The position numbers were made by a program, and so were the translations under genes. 64,000 bases of DNA from Magnolia sinica (lineage: Eukaryota > Streptophyta > Magnoliopsida > Magnoliales > Magnoliaceae): positions 18,993,586 through 19,057,585 of the forward strand of contig NC_080589.1 in the NCBI RefSeq assembly GCF_029962835.1, written 5' to 3'. Shown one piece after another: positions 46,753-60,111 of the stretch (position 1 is the stretch's first letter; every line of letters begins with the position of its first letter). Under the pieces are notes generated by a model. The model was not told the origin of the DNA. It was given only the letters and a program-made list of their open reading frames with translations, and made no database searches.

Positions 46753-48689
46753 GATGGTATTTCTAAGAAATGGGTTTTATCTAATAACATGAAATGTAGT
46801 GGATGATCTATATCCCATACGTATTTTGCTTCATTGTATTTTAGATGTTTAATGGATGGTCTGGATCTCATGGCTTCATCCATGATTATGTGACTTGATC
46901 TTGAAATGCTGTAGTGGATTGTTTCTCACATATGCTTTGGCTAGTTTGTATTTTTGTACGTCTACGCATGTTACGTTTGCCTCTACGTTTTATTTTTGAG
47001 CTATCAACACTATCTATTGTGGGGTCCACCTTTCAACGGTCTAGATCATATCCATTTATCCCATGTGAAGGGGTAGACCATTTGTATACCAATACGTCTA
47101 ACCAAGATGCCCAAAACATGTGGCCCACCCTGGATTGAGCATGGCCGGATAATCGTACCGAATCTTAACCGTCTCATTTCACGTGCTGAATGTGGCCAGC
47201 GGGTCGTTTTCTCAACGTTCATTTTGGGTCCATGGTGAAAAAATAATAATTTGCCAGCAGTCTTCAAATTCATTACTGGAGATGAGATTGTTGTGATGCA
47301 TCGATCGCTGCGATTTTCCAGATGTATGCGTCTTGTATCCACGCAGTCTATCTGTTTCACCATATCATTTTAGGGTTGGAACCCAAAAAATGCAGCCGAT
47401 CCATCTAAATCACAGGTGGAAGTAGAAAAAAGGTCCAAATTACCTTTCAAAAGGGTCCATCTAGAGATCTGAGTGGGTTGAATTTCCACACCGTTCATTT
47501 TCCAGGTGTAGCGACTTGTGACAAATGTCACTGAGATTTTAAAAATCTTGTGATAAGCAAATGAGTGTGTTTTTTTTTTTTTTGTTTTTTGTTTTTTGTT
47601 TTTTGTTTTTTGTTTTTTGTTTTTGTTTTTTACACATACGGCCTTCCCTTTTCATATACACCAAAAACCATTTGGGTCATTACTCATGTCATAGGTTCCG
47701 AGTATTCATTGGGTGTGTTGGGTGTAAGTGCAAATGTAAAATAATAATAATAATAAAATATATTTTTTTGTTCATTTTTATATTTGATTATAAAAATATC
47801 ACGTGATTAAATTTTATCATAGTTGACCATTAAAGAGAATAATGGGCTATAAATGACCGTTGATCACATGAACTGGCATTCTTATCTTTAACTTCGTAAA
47901 GATAAGAGAGACTTGTAGTTTAGGGGAAGGCTAAATCGCTTGGTTATATGATCCAACATGACCATATAATTGAAACTGTCAGGCCATCCATGGCATTTTT
48001 TATAATCAGGGAAGGTAACACTCCTTGCTTGGGGGTCGAAGGACAAAGCTCCTGACCTGGATGGCAATTTCATAAATTTTCTAGTGTTTTATGTAAAATT
48101 AAATTCATTTAGAGTAATGTATATTTTATTGTGTGAGAGAGAGAGGAGAGTCGTCATTGTATCGAGACTTGTTCTCTCTTGAAAAAAAATAAAAAATAAA
48201 AAATCTTTGAACATGGTAGATTTGTGTGAATCCATAAATGTATCAAAAGGGAACCATATACATCTCTGTGTTGTGATTTGCATTTTCTTATTATGATACT
48301 GCTCTTTACGTGGATGAGAAGAGATCTTTCACCCAACGTTACATTACCCCTTTGGATGCCAGCAAAAACTCATTTGCACCTTTTTAAAGCAATGTAGAAA
48401 CTTCATTTATAGGTAGAAAGTACGGAATAAGACATTTCCCTTTAATAAAAGTTAAAAAATAAAATAAATGAAAGATCCAAGTGGGTTCATTTTGGGCCAA
48501 GGCTTGCCAATGGCAAGATCCACCCGGTGAACAATTCAAATCACATGGCTAGCCATATTGGCACATATGCAATGTGGCAAGGAAAGCCTGTAAAAATGAT
48601 TTGACCCTTGAAAATAGATATGGATTATTTCGATGCCGGCTCAAAATCATTTGGGCCATAAAGTAATGTAGGTATTACATTGATATGGT
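46753..48689. repeat. Spacer downstream of copy-2 gene, with (TTTTTG)n run
   Basis: No gene is seen. The run at 47570-47631 of T-rich hexamers replaces the (TA)n run of copy 1 at the same place. The empty site of the 542-bp MITE is at about 48112-48137. Confidence 0.6.
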
Positions 48690-48830
48690 GATAGCTATTA
48701 GGCTCAGGCTCGATAGCTCAGCGGTAGACAGATTTCTAAACTCTGTTTCAACATTAAGATCATAGGATTGAATGTCCATGTGGTATAAACATATGTGTGT
48801 GGGTGTGTGTCAGTGTGAGGGTATGTTTAA
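48690..48830 (+). mobile_element. tRNA-like SINE fragment, copy 2
   Basis: 'gatagctcagcggtagacag' (box A-like) and 'aggattgaatgtcc' (box B-like) are followed by a GT-rich tail. See 16925-17045. Confidence 0.35.
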
Positions 48831-50317
48831 AATGTTTTAAAACAATTATGGCGTTAACTATCAGCTAAAAATCATGGAAGTAAAGAAAATGTCCAGATTT
48901 CACGTATAGAAGTGGGACATTGAAAGTGGGGGGTAAGATGGGGACACCAATTCTATTAGACGATTTTGACACTACCTTCATCTCTAGGATTTTTATTTAT
49001 TTATTTTTCTTCTGTATTCTATTAGCCGTTGTGCTGATAAAACAGGTAAACCGCCCACAGTTCATTTACTTATACTGGAGATGGCCTACATTTTAGTGCG
49101 AACCAGGTTTTTCTTGGGAGGGTCTTTGTTTTTATTAAATATTAAAAAGCACCTAGTGAGATGGTTTGAGAGTGGGATCCTCATAGAGGTGATTTTGAAC
49201 CAGGCTAATTTTGGCCTTGGAGGTTTGCTCTGTCCACACACGTGTACAAGGAAGCTCATGTACATGTCACACATGCTAACTGTTGGATATGGGCATGTGA
49301 GAGGCTCACTTGTGGACAACTATTAGTGAATGAGTTCCGCATAATTTTCCTTTGGATTCATCTTTTAAATTCTTTCTAAAGGTCCCAAGATTTTGTAGAA
49401 TCCAGGCTGTGTTTCAGAGGTCTCAGAGCATCTTTATACAGATTTTGAAATTGCGTATTCAAACTCAAAATTTTATTGTTCCAATGTACTCTTGTTTAAT
49501 TATATGTGCTGATCATTTTTTAAATACCTTTTATGATCAATTGAGGTATCCGCGGGCGCAATCATGGATACACCATGAAGGAAATGGGATTTCAAACAAT
49601 AGAAAGAAAATAAATAAATAAAATATATTAAATAAAATGGATAGCTACTGCCGATGACCATCGACCAACAAAAGCAGCGATAACCTGCTGCCACACTTGC
49701 AGCCGTGGTGGGCAACAATAGCTCCTGCGACCAGCCTCCCTCCCTTCATGCATTAATTTTATTTTATTATTATTATTTTAAAAAAAAAGAAAAAGAAGAA
49801 GCTAACAACACCAACCACAGTAGTAGCAGGCAATAAGGGAGAGGAAGGAGACAGAGGAGGGAGATGGGTTTCTCGATAGGGAAGATGGATAAAAAGGAGA
49901 AAATGAAATGGAAATGGGCCTGTTTGGGGCTTGAGTTGTCGGCAAATCATGATACACCAAAGTGAAGGCCCAAGTCTCTTATTAAAGACCATTAAAGGTC
50001 ATTAATTAGCCATTTATGGGCTGATTTAGGCTGAGTATTGAAAAGCGAGATCTAACTGATGGTGTGGTCTATTTTTGTGATTAACAGTCCGGATCTCCTG
50101 TGATGTAACAGTTGATATATGTATTAAAATAAAATTCTACAATAATAAAATTTTGGATTTAATTATCATGTTTATAGATCTTGATATTGTCATCATGGCT
50201 TATAATGTGAATATACGAGTGGGAGGTGGGCACATATTTTCAGAATAAATGCTCAAAATGTGTGATCTTACATATCCTTTGATGATAGATCGTGTGTGCG
50301 TCTGCGCAAGTGAATAT
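48831..50317. other. End of duplication copy 2, non-coding
   Basis: Collinear with 17143-18507 and then 27082-27156. The sequence 'gcacatattttcagaataaatg' near 50230-50250 is the unoccupied target of copia element 1. Confidence 0.6.
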
Positions 50318-51560
50318 TCCTATTAACTGCCATTTAATCACTATTAATCGTGGATCAACAAGTGATTGGATCCATCCTTAATGGTGATTATCAACATTGA
50401 TGATCGAACCTATCTTCCACGGTGATGATCAATGGTGGGGTTTGGTTTGATAGGTTAGATAACCCATATTTTCATTGATTCTTATGATATTACCAGTGAT
50501 ATTATAATTGGCTTAATGTATTTAGATCAATATCATTTTCATCATTAGAACACCGAAAACTTACTGCTAGTTTTCTTTATGATTTAGATTGTGCATAATT
50601 TGGGTGGATCTCAACCACCAAATGATGCATGCACATTTAATGATGGTCCGATATGAATGCAAAGGTTTTGTATTTAACTTTAGAGAACTTGATTGATTTG
50701 TGCCTTTATTTACTCACATTATGGATATGTGCACCATATCTTTACATAAATTTACGTTTTTTTTTTTTTTTTAAATAATATAAAGCCGAAGTAGAGAATC
50801 AGTTAAAAAATTAAAATATTTATATTTAATAGAGGTGGTGAATAAACATATGAAACATTCAAATTATACTGTGAAAATATTAACATTGTTCGACATTACA
50901 CCATAGCTTATATTCCGTGACAATTGCAGAGAGAATGAACGGGTGTTAGACATGATTAGATCAATGATGACACATGCTATTCTCTTTACCACATTATGGA
51001 GAGACGCTAATTATAGCCATCTATGTTCATAAAATAGTATTGTCTAAATCTATTCCCAAGACTCTATAAGATGTGGTCTGGAAGGATTCCTCTCTAACCG
51101 ACATACGCCATTAGAGATCTTTGGAATATATTTTGATTCCCACTTCTCATAAAGGTAAACTTAATAATAAAATCATTGAATACGGATTCACCAAGTACCC
51201 CATGCACTCAAAAGTATGATGTTCTACTTCATGAGAAGAGGCGGTTGAAAGAAGGTGAAAGTTGAGATAGAACTTTCTTAAATCATCGATGTATCTCAAA
51301 AAAAAATAGGAACTCCAATAATCACAATAAAGATGCTTCATAGTTCATCAAAACAATTGGAGTACACCTCAACAAGCCCCCAAATTATGCCGAAGTGAAA
51401 AATGATTGATTTTTAGAATATGCTTCCATATCAAAAGTGAATCTTACTCTTGCGTTGTGATTGACAATGATGAATATAAGTTTCGTAAGGATGCCTTGGA
51501 TTTATAGTTGAATGGTAATTAAGACTGGTTATTGGATTTATTTTAAGAAAGTGTATGTTT
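50318..51560 (+). pseudogene. Heavily decayed relative of copia element 1
   Basis: The part at about 50330-50740 resembles the leader of element 1 (20820-21340). The part at about 50785-51300 resembles its integrase region (23060-23600), including KAEVENQL-, TFKLYCENI- and MWSGRIP-like pieces in broken frames. The gag and protease between these parts are deleted. It starts exactly where the tandem duplication ends. No LTRs are recognisable. Confidence 0.7.
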
Positions 51561-52680
51561 TATGAAATAATATTGTGTTGATCTGTGAAATTATAGTTTG
51601 CGAGCCGGCATGTGGTGGTATTTGGTAAACTGAATGAAAATAATCTGAAATTAATTTAAGTATTTGATCCATTGTGTATTGAATTTATTTACTGTAAGTG
51701 TCGGAATGCTTGTTTGGTAAATTGTTCCTGAACACTGAAATTTAATACTGAATCCAAAATTTTGTTTGGTAAAAATGTCTGAAATTTGATAGTTTTATTA
51801 AATTACCCATATCCTAACATGAGCTGGAAAAATGAAGCTGGTATTGTGTTGATGTGGCAAAGTTATGTATGCCCCACCATGATGTATGTGTTAGATCCAC
51901 ACCGTTTGTCCATTTTTTCAGATTATTTTAGGTCATGATCTAAAAAAACAAGGCAGATCCAAAGCTCATGTGGAACACAGTCCATTTTTTCAGATTATTT
52001 TAGGTCATGATCTAAAAAACGAGGCAGATACAAAGCTCAAGTGGAACACAGTCCATTTTTTCAGATTATTTTAGGTCATGATCTAAAAAATGAGGCAGAT
52101 CCAAAGCTCACGTGGAATACATAATTTAAAAAAAAAAAAAAAAATTAAAAAAAAACAGAAGTGGGAATTGAATATCTACAAATGAAAACTTCTTCTGGCC
52201 GCAGAAGTTTTGGATCAAGCTGATCTCTGTTTTTTTTTATATATATTTTTCCATTAATCCAGGTCTATGTGACCTTATTAACAGATTGGACAGTAAGTAA
52301 ACATAGTTGGATGGTAAATAAACATCATGGTGGGCCCTAGGAAGTTTTAAACAGAGGGTGCCATTGCTTCCACAGCTTTCTGAGGTGTGGTCCACTTATA
52401 GTTTTGGATATACCTCATTTTTTCACACCATGTCCTACAATGATCTGAAAAATTGGATGGACTGCATGGATGAAGTTTTAACGCAAAGCCACTTACCGCA
52501 GACGTATCACTTACCTTTCAGCCCATAGACCACCCCGGAATTAATTCCGTGTTTAATTTACATTAAGGACTTGTTTTAAGTGTGTTAAACAAACACCCAA
52601 AATAGCGTATTAAGTGACTGAAATCTGATTTTCATATTTCGGGGGCATATTAAGTGTTAAACAAACAGCCCCCAAGCAAA
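51561..52680. mobile_element. MITE-like element with a triplicated 71-bp block
   Basis: The interior shares 'ccccaccatgatgtatgtg', the 'ttttcagattattttaggtcatg' block and 'gaaaacttc' with the element at 40353-40952. The block 'attttttcagattatttta...aagctca.gtggaacacagtcc' is present three times in tandem (about 51912-52125). Possible ends are 'ggtggtatttggtaaac' (about 51612) and 'gtgttaaacaaacagcccccaa' (about 52653-52674), an imperfect inverted pair. A-run at about 52129-52144. Confidence 0.5.
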
Positions 52681-54499
52681 GCTCTTCATGCTGTATCTCA
52701 CATTGAATGACCCAGATCTCAGACGTGTGCCACATGAATCGGCCAGGCATCTCTTTTTCCAAATAAAAATTGCAGTAGTCAGCATCCAAATTGTGCTTTG
52801 AAGAAAAAAAACAGCTGAATGTTTTTGAAATACATGTAGAAACAAACAACAACAGAGCAGCATCAGCAGCAGCAACAAGCTCACTGGTATGCAAATGGAC
52901 GGCAGCAATCTTGCCAGCTAGACAGCCACATCACACGCAATGGAGCAGCCTATAAATTAAACTCTAAGGTTCCGTTCATTTTTCACAGAAAAACAGATAA
53001 CTGTTCTGTGGGCAGGCAGCACAGGTAGGGAATGATCATGCAATAGAGTGATGGAATCTCTCTTCTATAGAAGTCTATGTACACCACCAAGACAGTAAAT
53101 ATACAAGGAGACAGAATCAACCAACCTGCCTGCGGCTCGAACCATGAGTCTTCCAACCTCTGGCGCTACATCCTCCTCAGCTTCTCCAATGATCTTTATT
53201 AGACTGCCAGATCAACCCCTACTTTTGGGAGAGACATCTGCCACTGAAACCTAGCAAGCAACAGGTCGCATCAGGATAGAGAGGTCGTCCCTTCCGAAAT
53301 AGACTGTGAAATGAAACGAGTCCACTTATGCAAATGGCAAGCAAATTTTGAATCATATCCTCCCTACATTGGTGCACATTTAGAACCAGACTGTTCATTG
53401 CCCATGAACCCGCCATGTATGGGCTGTGGCCGAAATCAGGCCTATCTGGTCACTTGCTTGGCCACACGTGGGCTGTTGGTCATTCTTACCCGTACACGTG
53501 GCCCACCTAATGATTGAACAGGCTTGATTCCTGGGCCATGGCACATATATGGTGAGGTCCACCTGATGAATGAATGGCCAAGGTCTTTCATGCAATATCA
53601 CATGCAAGAGAGTAGCCATGCCATATCTGGAATGAAAATCAAATTTACCAAGCTGAATAAGGGCCTTGCAAGACGTGCAAATTGGGGGATACTGAGCTAA
53701 TCCAACAGTTAACATCAATGTATAATTGATAAGAGTTTTCACCACAGGACCTCAAGTAAGAAGAATCTTTCTAACAGAGGCCTAGATATAAACAGAGCTG
53801 CATACCGAAGTTTGCAACTATTGTCAGCCTGAACCATTTTTACAGTCGTGGCCCACCTTTTAGTGATCCAGTTCATGGATGGGCGGTGCAGGAGAAAAAA
53901 CCCCTGCTGGACAATTCAAACCACCTACGGTCAGCCTGCCTATGGATAGTTAAAAATTGAATACTGCAAACCTTCATATGCAATGGCAAAAGGTCCACCA
54001 GTCGAATGACCGGTACCATTAGATGGAGATTTTGGTCCATTGCCCATCCAATGGTGTGGTCCACCAGATGAATGATCTGTATCACTCAAAAGGGAATGTC
54101 ACCAGTGTGAAATGCTGGCCTCAACAAAAAAAGTGCGACTGGTTTTGGACCAACTACTATGCAATACCTCCAGCAGTTTAGTATTACTAGAAAGAGGACT
54201 TAACCTTCTTTTATAGTGAAATCTCTGGGTGGTTTAGATTTGGAAGCTCTGGCCATTAAGGTGAGAATGATTAAGTCCTTAGGTGGCGCCATCCTGAACA
54301 TACCCTGGTTTTATGTTCAACGAACATATGTGGCCCACCTGATGAGTGGAGATTGATTTAGGGCCAGGCATGTTCCAGTAGCTCCCACCTGATGAGTGGC
54401 CGGATCAAAACATAAGTGCTGCAAACTACCTTCTCTCAGTGAACTAAATCACTTCAGCTTTTCTAGTTTAGGTTTCCAGAGTAGGTGTGCACCTGTTTG
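52681..54499 (-). other. 3' flank of the Tubby-like gene
   Basis: No further gene is seen. On the minus strand, AATAAA occurs at about 53193-53198, and the 52960-53270 stretch has a transcript-like composition, so a long or spliced 3' untranslated region is possible but not shown. The rest is spacer of the 'gtggcccacctgatgaatg' type, repeated at 53500-53600, 53990-54080 and 54320-54400. Confidence 0.4.
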
Positions 54500-57400
54500 T
54501 CATTCGCAAGCAATCTTGGTGTCGAAGCTGCTGAGGCAGATGGCGAATGCCTGAAAAGCGGAGATTGGGTACCGATAATCCATGGTGAACAAGTCCTTTC
54601 CGACTTTTCCAAACTGGAGCAGGACCTTTTCATGCTCCTGGCTTGCCTGCCCATTTTCTGGTGAAGCCACCAGCTGGAAATTCTTGACGGAAGCAACTGT
54701 CACCCTTCCTCGAAAATTCAAACACCAGCACTGTAGCTGCTCATGCCACCTCGGAGCCTTATTCTTCAAGACCAACACCCCATCTTTCGGGCTGGTCAAA
54801 GGCCCTGACGAGTAGCTCTCTGAACGGGCTGATGACTTGGACCGGAAGAATGGGATTGACGGGAAGGAATCAACACTCCCAACAGGAAACTCTGTTGGAG
54901 TAGGGGCCACACCTCCTGGTTCAATTGCAGAGGCAGGGATGGAATCCATAACACACTGCATTCTCCTTGGACCTCTGGTTGTTCCATGAAAAATGGTACT
55001 TGTTTAATTATTTCCTACTCGTGCTCAAGTTTGCAAACACTAAATAGAATGTATGAAAGTGGATTATCATGCTTGGCGTGAGAGTTACTACAGCATGATC
55101 TGGCTTTCAGCTTGTACAAGTGGAGCCCATGCTGTTTGATCCAACCTGTCAATATGATGGGACCCACAGTGGATGGTCCATGCATGAAAAGTTCCTCAGA
55201 TATGGAGATCCTAGCCATTGAGTTTAGGCCCTTTCTTGGTTGAATGTGGACCATTGCTGTATTTCATTTTCTTACCGTCCATTTTTTGGACATAAATTGA
55301 AGGTTAAGATTTTCCCACCAGGGAGTTTTTTGGTGCATGGACCATCCAAAGCAGGTCTAATCACATCAACAGTATGGAACATTGAAGCATGGTGTTGTCA
55401 CTTGCACAAACTGCAAACACAACCATGCAGTAGACATTCTCAGGCTCACCATACGATACCACTCTCACTGAAATACCAGAATAGCAGAACAGTTCATAAA
55501 GTGAAAGATCAAAAGCAATGGTTGTAAAATCAAGTAATAGTGATGCCTGTGAGCAACCGACTAAACATCAAGTTCGGAACCTAATTCACCAAAAAGGTCT
55601 GAACTTATCAATTCTAAAATAAATATTAGGTTTGAAAAAAAAAAAACTAAAAATTGATTGGTGTGGTCACTTCACAAAACAAATGATTCTATTAAAAAGT
55701 ACATGAACCAGCCCAATCATGTAACGTTTGGTAAATGCATGGGGAGCTTTCAACTCTTATTTCCTTCAATGGTGATGCAATTCATGACAACAACTAATTT
55801 GAAAACCAGTAAAAAGATGAAATGAGGAAAATGGTCTGAATATTTTATTTTAACAAATTTATTTATTTTTCTCATTTCTGAAAAGAACTTTCTCAATTTC
55901 TTCTGACCAAAGTCCTCGTCTTTACGAATCCTTTTTTGCCATAAATACCTAATCCAAGGTCCTACCTACAGTTTGGAAAAATCCATAGGTGGTAAACTCC
56001 ATCATGTCACGCTAGAGATGCCTTTCTTACCTGGAACCCAAAACATTCAACTCATAGGCAATGTGTGCAACTGGGTAGTTGCCAGCAGGGACTCTAGGGG
56101 AGACTTGCTTCAAACCCACTAGGCGAGTTGAACGACTTTTTGCAACCATCGCTCCAGCATGAGGAGGCTGAGCATCATATGCAGTGAATTTGGTCCCCAG
56201 AAAGTTCGATCTGTCCAAAAAAAATAAAAAAAAATAAAAACACAAGAAAAGAGTAATGCAAGAAAAAAAATAAAAAAAATACTACAATCATCCATACTTT
56301 CTATTTTAGTATTCTTTTTTTGGTCCATGGGAAGTTGGATAGGCCAAGCCAGACATGAAGCTTGCGTAGGTAATGTACCACAAGCTATAGTGTCCCAAGT
56401 TAAAAATCCAAACAATATGTATGCTTAACTTTTAAGTTTTTTATTTGTTCATTTGGGTTCTATTGTTGCATTTATTTACAGATTCTAGCCATTCCAGTAC
56501 ATAATAAAGGATCCTATGCATAGGGTTTAGGCAACCTCCACTAAGTTGAGATGCAGACCGCTTTTTCATTCTTCCTTCGCTGATACATAGTGGAAATTTA
56601 GTGATCATTACAAGAATGAACGACATAAACACATACATAAAGATATCTGTGTAATTCTGCCTTTTGAGGTAGAAGTCTTGGTGCATCTTCAGTTCCCACT
56701 CGAAGTTGATCTAAATGGTGTTCTGGGGTGTAGTTGCATGACGCGTGAAGGTAAGTGGCAGTGGATTTGGGTGCATATGGTGATGATACCAACATCTCAC
56801 CATACCTTCAATATTTGTTAGAAGAGAGTTGTACAGGGAAGAAGAGCGCTTACAAGGGAGGTTCTCCTTCAAACAACACAACTCATCACCACTAAACGCA
56901 GCCAAAATCAACATCTTAGCCTTCTTCCAGCAATTTTGGGGTTGGCTTTTAAATGGTAATTCTGCACAAGTTTTACAATAGGCTGTCGACCAGACAACGC
57001 ATCATCATGATATATTGTCTGAAGGGGAAATTAAGCTAGAGATGACAGAGCAGACAAGTTACAGACTCATCCTTTGAGCTCTCATATCCAGAAGAGTGAC
57101 CTCCTGATTGATTTCACTGCTTTGCCAATCAGGAAGACCTCAGATGGAACAGAAGCAGCCTTGTTTAGGTCATCATGTAGCCATAAACATCAATCCCTCG
57201 CATGAAAGATCACACATGATATGTCAACTGGAACTCACCTTAGCTTTCCAATGTAGGTACCACTTCCTTTAGACATGTCCTCAGCATCAACAGAAATGAT
57301 GTAGTCTGTGCATGTGGGACGCCGACATTTGCGTGCAGCAAGGAGGAACTTGCCATTATCAGTCAGTGCTGAAAGTTTAATAATAGGAAAACAATCAGAA

Positions 57401-57937
57401 TATGGGATAAATGAAAAGCATACCAATTTATAGGTGAGACTACTATGAGAAATGCAACTTAAAGATATTCTGTAAAGGAAAATAAAAGCGTCCTCCATCA
57501 CAGATATCATTTCTTAATGGCAGTTAACCAAATGGAGAGAAAATAAAGCTAACAATTAGATGGTAGAGTCCTTGATAAGGGAATGATGTTAAAGGAAACT
57601 CCTTACATCACAGCAATAAACATAGAAAATCAGTTGGGAGACAAGTACACAGGCCCAATAAAGTGCCTCTACTTTGGTAGAGGCCAGAACACAATCTATT
57701 TCAGATTGATTGCAACCATTCACACTTACCAAAGCAAATAATTACATGCACAATAGAGAATTAATTGAGGCCATCAAAGAAAGTAAGTACCATAGTGCAA
57801 ATTTAAAAAACGTAGATGTTGATATGACTATGGCTGCTTGGTTTTCGTCACGTATCAAGTTACACTAACCCAATTGAAGTCATTAGCATCATTTTTATTT
57901 TTTTTTGAAAGGTGGGAATATAATTGCTAAAGGAACT

Positions 57938-57974
<37 letters not shown>

Positions 57975-57975
57975 G

Positions 57976-58006
<31 letters not shown>

Positions 58007-59679
58007 ACAGTCCCATGACTGGATCAAACCACTAAAAAGTTACGGAACCCAATTGAATTCATTGGCATCATGAAAAAAAAAATTCCACAAGTTATTGGGC
58101 AGATGCGCCTGTTCATGGCATGTAAAGAACAAGCTAACCATGGCTGTATACCTGGTAGCCAATCAATCTAATGTAAAACGATAGAAATGGAAAGGCATGA
58201 TTTACTTTACAAAGATAATCACAACCAAATTCATTATAGCATGCAACTGTGAAAGAAGCAATCCTTCAAAAAAAAAAAAAAAAAAAAATTTTAAAAAAAT
58301 AAAACAAAAACAAAAGACTATCAAGAAGAAGAAAGAGCCATTTCACTGCAGTAGATTTATAAGGAAAAATTACCTTGAGTCAAACCGAGGTACAGATGAT
58401 AAGTTTGCGTACTTCTATTTCGTTTTATGAAACACTGAAGAAGGGAATCCCTTGGACCAGGCTGCAAACAATAATGGAAGAGTTTAGGAATGCCGTGAAT
58501 ATTTCAAAAGGTGGTAAATGAGAAACTAAAAAGTTCACTGTTTTTATAAGAGCCGACGGGATTATTCCGAAGAACAAATCATATAAAACCCATTTTAAAA
58601 AAATACAGACTTCTATTAGTGATCATTCTCATCCAGATGGTTCAAACTGCATCCTCGGCACACGTTCTCAAAAATGTCCACAAGTTTCTTGCCACAAACC
58701 ATTTGTTAGATGACATAAATGTGCTGGCTTCTAGAAAGTGATGAACAATAATTCAAACAGGATATGCTAGCTTGCAGTTCATTCAAAACAGTGCTACCTT
58801 TTAGTGAATTGCATTAGCAATTGATATTTGCAGATCTTTTGTTCTTTGAGAAATTGTAAGGTCCTTCTTGGGAGTAATTCTTTTGGGACCAACTACATAA
58901 AGCAAGTGTAGAAGTGAACATTTAGGTTACTTCCAAGTTCCAAATCAGAAAAACCCTGAATTTTTAGGAATAGCAGATAAATTCCAAGCTCCTCTATGTA
59001 GAAATCAAATACATTCCTGTGTCACAGTTGTCAAATCATAATCTAAGTTGCACCTGAGATATTAGTTCTGAAAGAAATCTCTCAATAAATTCGATCACCA
59101 AAAAGAGCAACCATTACAAAAGGAGAGACATTGCAATGTTAAAATGTAAAGTGAAATGTGCATATACGGTTAGTATTGTTATTCGCACCTTTCAGCACAG
59201 AGTTTTACCTTTCTTGTTAAAATAGTATTCTCTGAATAAAATTTATTGTTGCTGATAGAAGCAGGTAAGGCAAAACGTTTTCTTTTCTTTTCTTGGCAGC
59301 AAATCGGCAAATTACAAAAAGGAAATAAGTAGATTTGGGGAAACCTAAACAAATTGTCTTCAACACGAGATACCAATGTTGAAAGCCAAACTGTCTTCTG
59401 TTAGCTCTTTTTACATGGAATAATAATTGTAATGGGTGAATGACTAAGCAAAGGGAGCACCTCACCCAGGAAGAAAACGCTCATGAAATGAAGTAAAAAA
59501 CTAACATCCCAATACCATTAAAAGGTATTTTCCTAGTACAAGGACGACTCAGGATTTAGTCCTGATGATGTACTGGTTTTGATCTTGCCTGAACTGATTA
59601 CGATATTTCGGTCTGTCTTTCAAATTACAACACCAATATTCATGACTATTATTCTTCTTACACATGTTCAACATAACCG

Positions 59680-59721
<42 letters not shown>

Positions 59722-60111
59722 AAAATCAAATAAATAAATAAATAAATAAATAAATCTAACCTGCTTCAATGAGATTGGAAACGTCAACTTCCCCGACAAT
59801 TCAGGGGTCTTCACAATCTCTTTTGTGATTTCCCTCCAACTCCTGCAGACCCCCGCGCAAGCAACCACATGCTTCCTTAATGGCCATGAGCTCTCCGCAG
59901 CTTCTAACCTCATCAACACATCCCTGAGGAGCTCCGGAGGCATGTTTGCCCAACAACTCTGCTTCAAAGCATCAATCAGCGGTACAGGAACATCTTGAAC
60001 TACTCTATGCGACCTTGACCTCAATCCATACCCGATCTTCACATCAAATCCTTTCCTCGAAATGCTACCAATCTCACCTTTCATGTCTTGGATAATACTC
60101 TTGAAAGACAT
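54500..60111 (-). CDS. TLP: Tubby-like F-box protein (five coding exons)
   Basis: Coding exons on the minus strand are 60111-59761, 58461-58374, 57368-57239, 56210-56031 and 54974-54500, all with GT...AG introns of 1.0-1.3 kb. The product is 407 residues. Residues 1-50 hold the conserved plant N-terminus ([32 protein letters not shown]). An F-box follows at about 52-108 ([29 protein letters not shown]). The tubby domain runs from about 115 to the end ([66 protein letters not shown]). It closes with the family signature [15 protein letters not shown] at the stop. Plant TLPs bind phosphoinositides through the tubby domain and act as SCF adaptors through the F-box. From memory it is closest to Arabidopsis TLP3, and its length fits. 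No disrupted residue is seen. Confidence 0.95.
57938..58007. repeat. (CA)n and A-run within intron 2 of the Tubby-like gene
   Basis: A (CA)n run at about 57938-57971 is followed by T- and A-runs. A second A-run is at 58268-58288. Confidence 0.85.
59680..59756. repeat. (AT)n and (AAAT)n repeats at the start of intron 1
   Basis: These lie within 80 bp of the exon-1 donor. Translating past the donor into them gives a chance extension ending in an Ile/Tyr run. Confidence 0.85.

Larger units (their letters stand above)
27157..50317 (+). repeat. Tandem segmental duplication, copy 2
   Basis: It is collinear with copy 1 apart from one-sided insertions and small deletions. The section 27157-30055 matches 3993-7410, with part of the RTE tail lost at about 27365. 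The section 39738-50317 matches 7416-18507 plus 27082-27156. Copy 2 alone carries copia element 2 (30061-39732) and the 600-bp element at 40353. Confidence 0.85.

Noticed and set aside
52610..52908. Overlapping minus-strand frames of 94 and 83 codons downstream of the Tubby-like gene
   Set aside because: They span the edge of a MITE-like element and probable untranslated sequence, with no domain and two competing frames.
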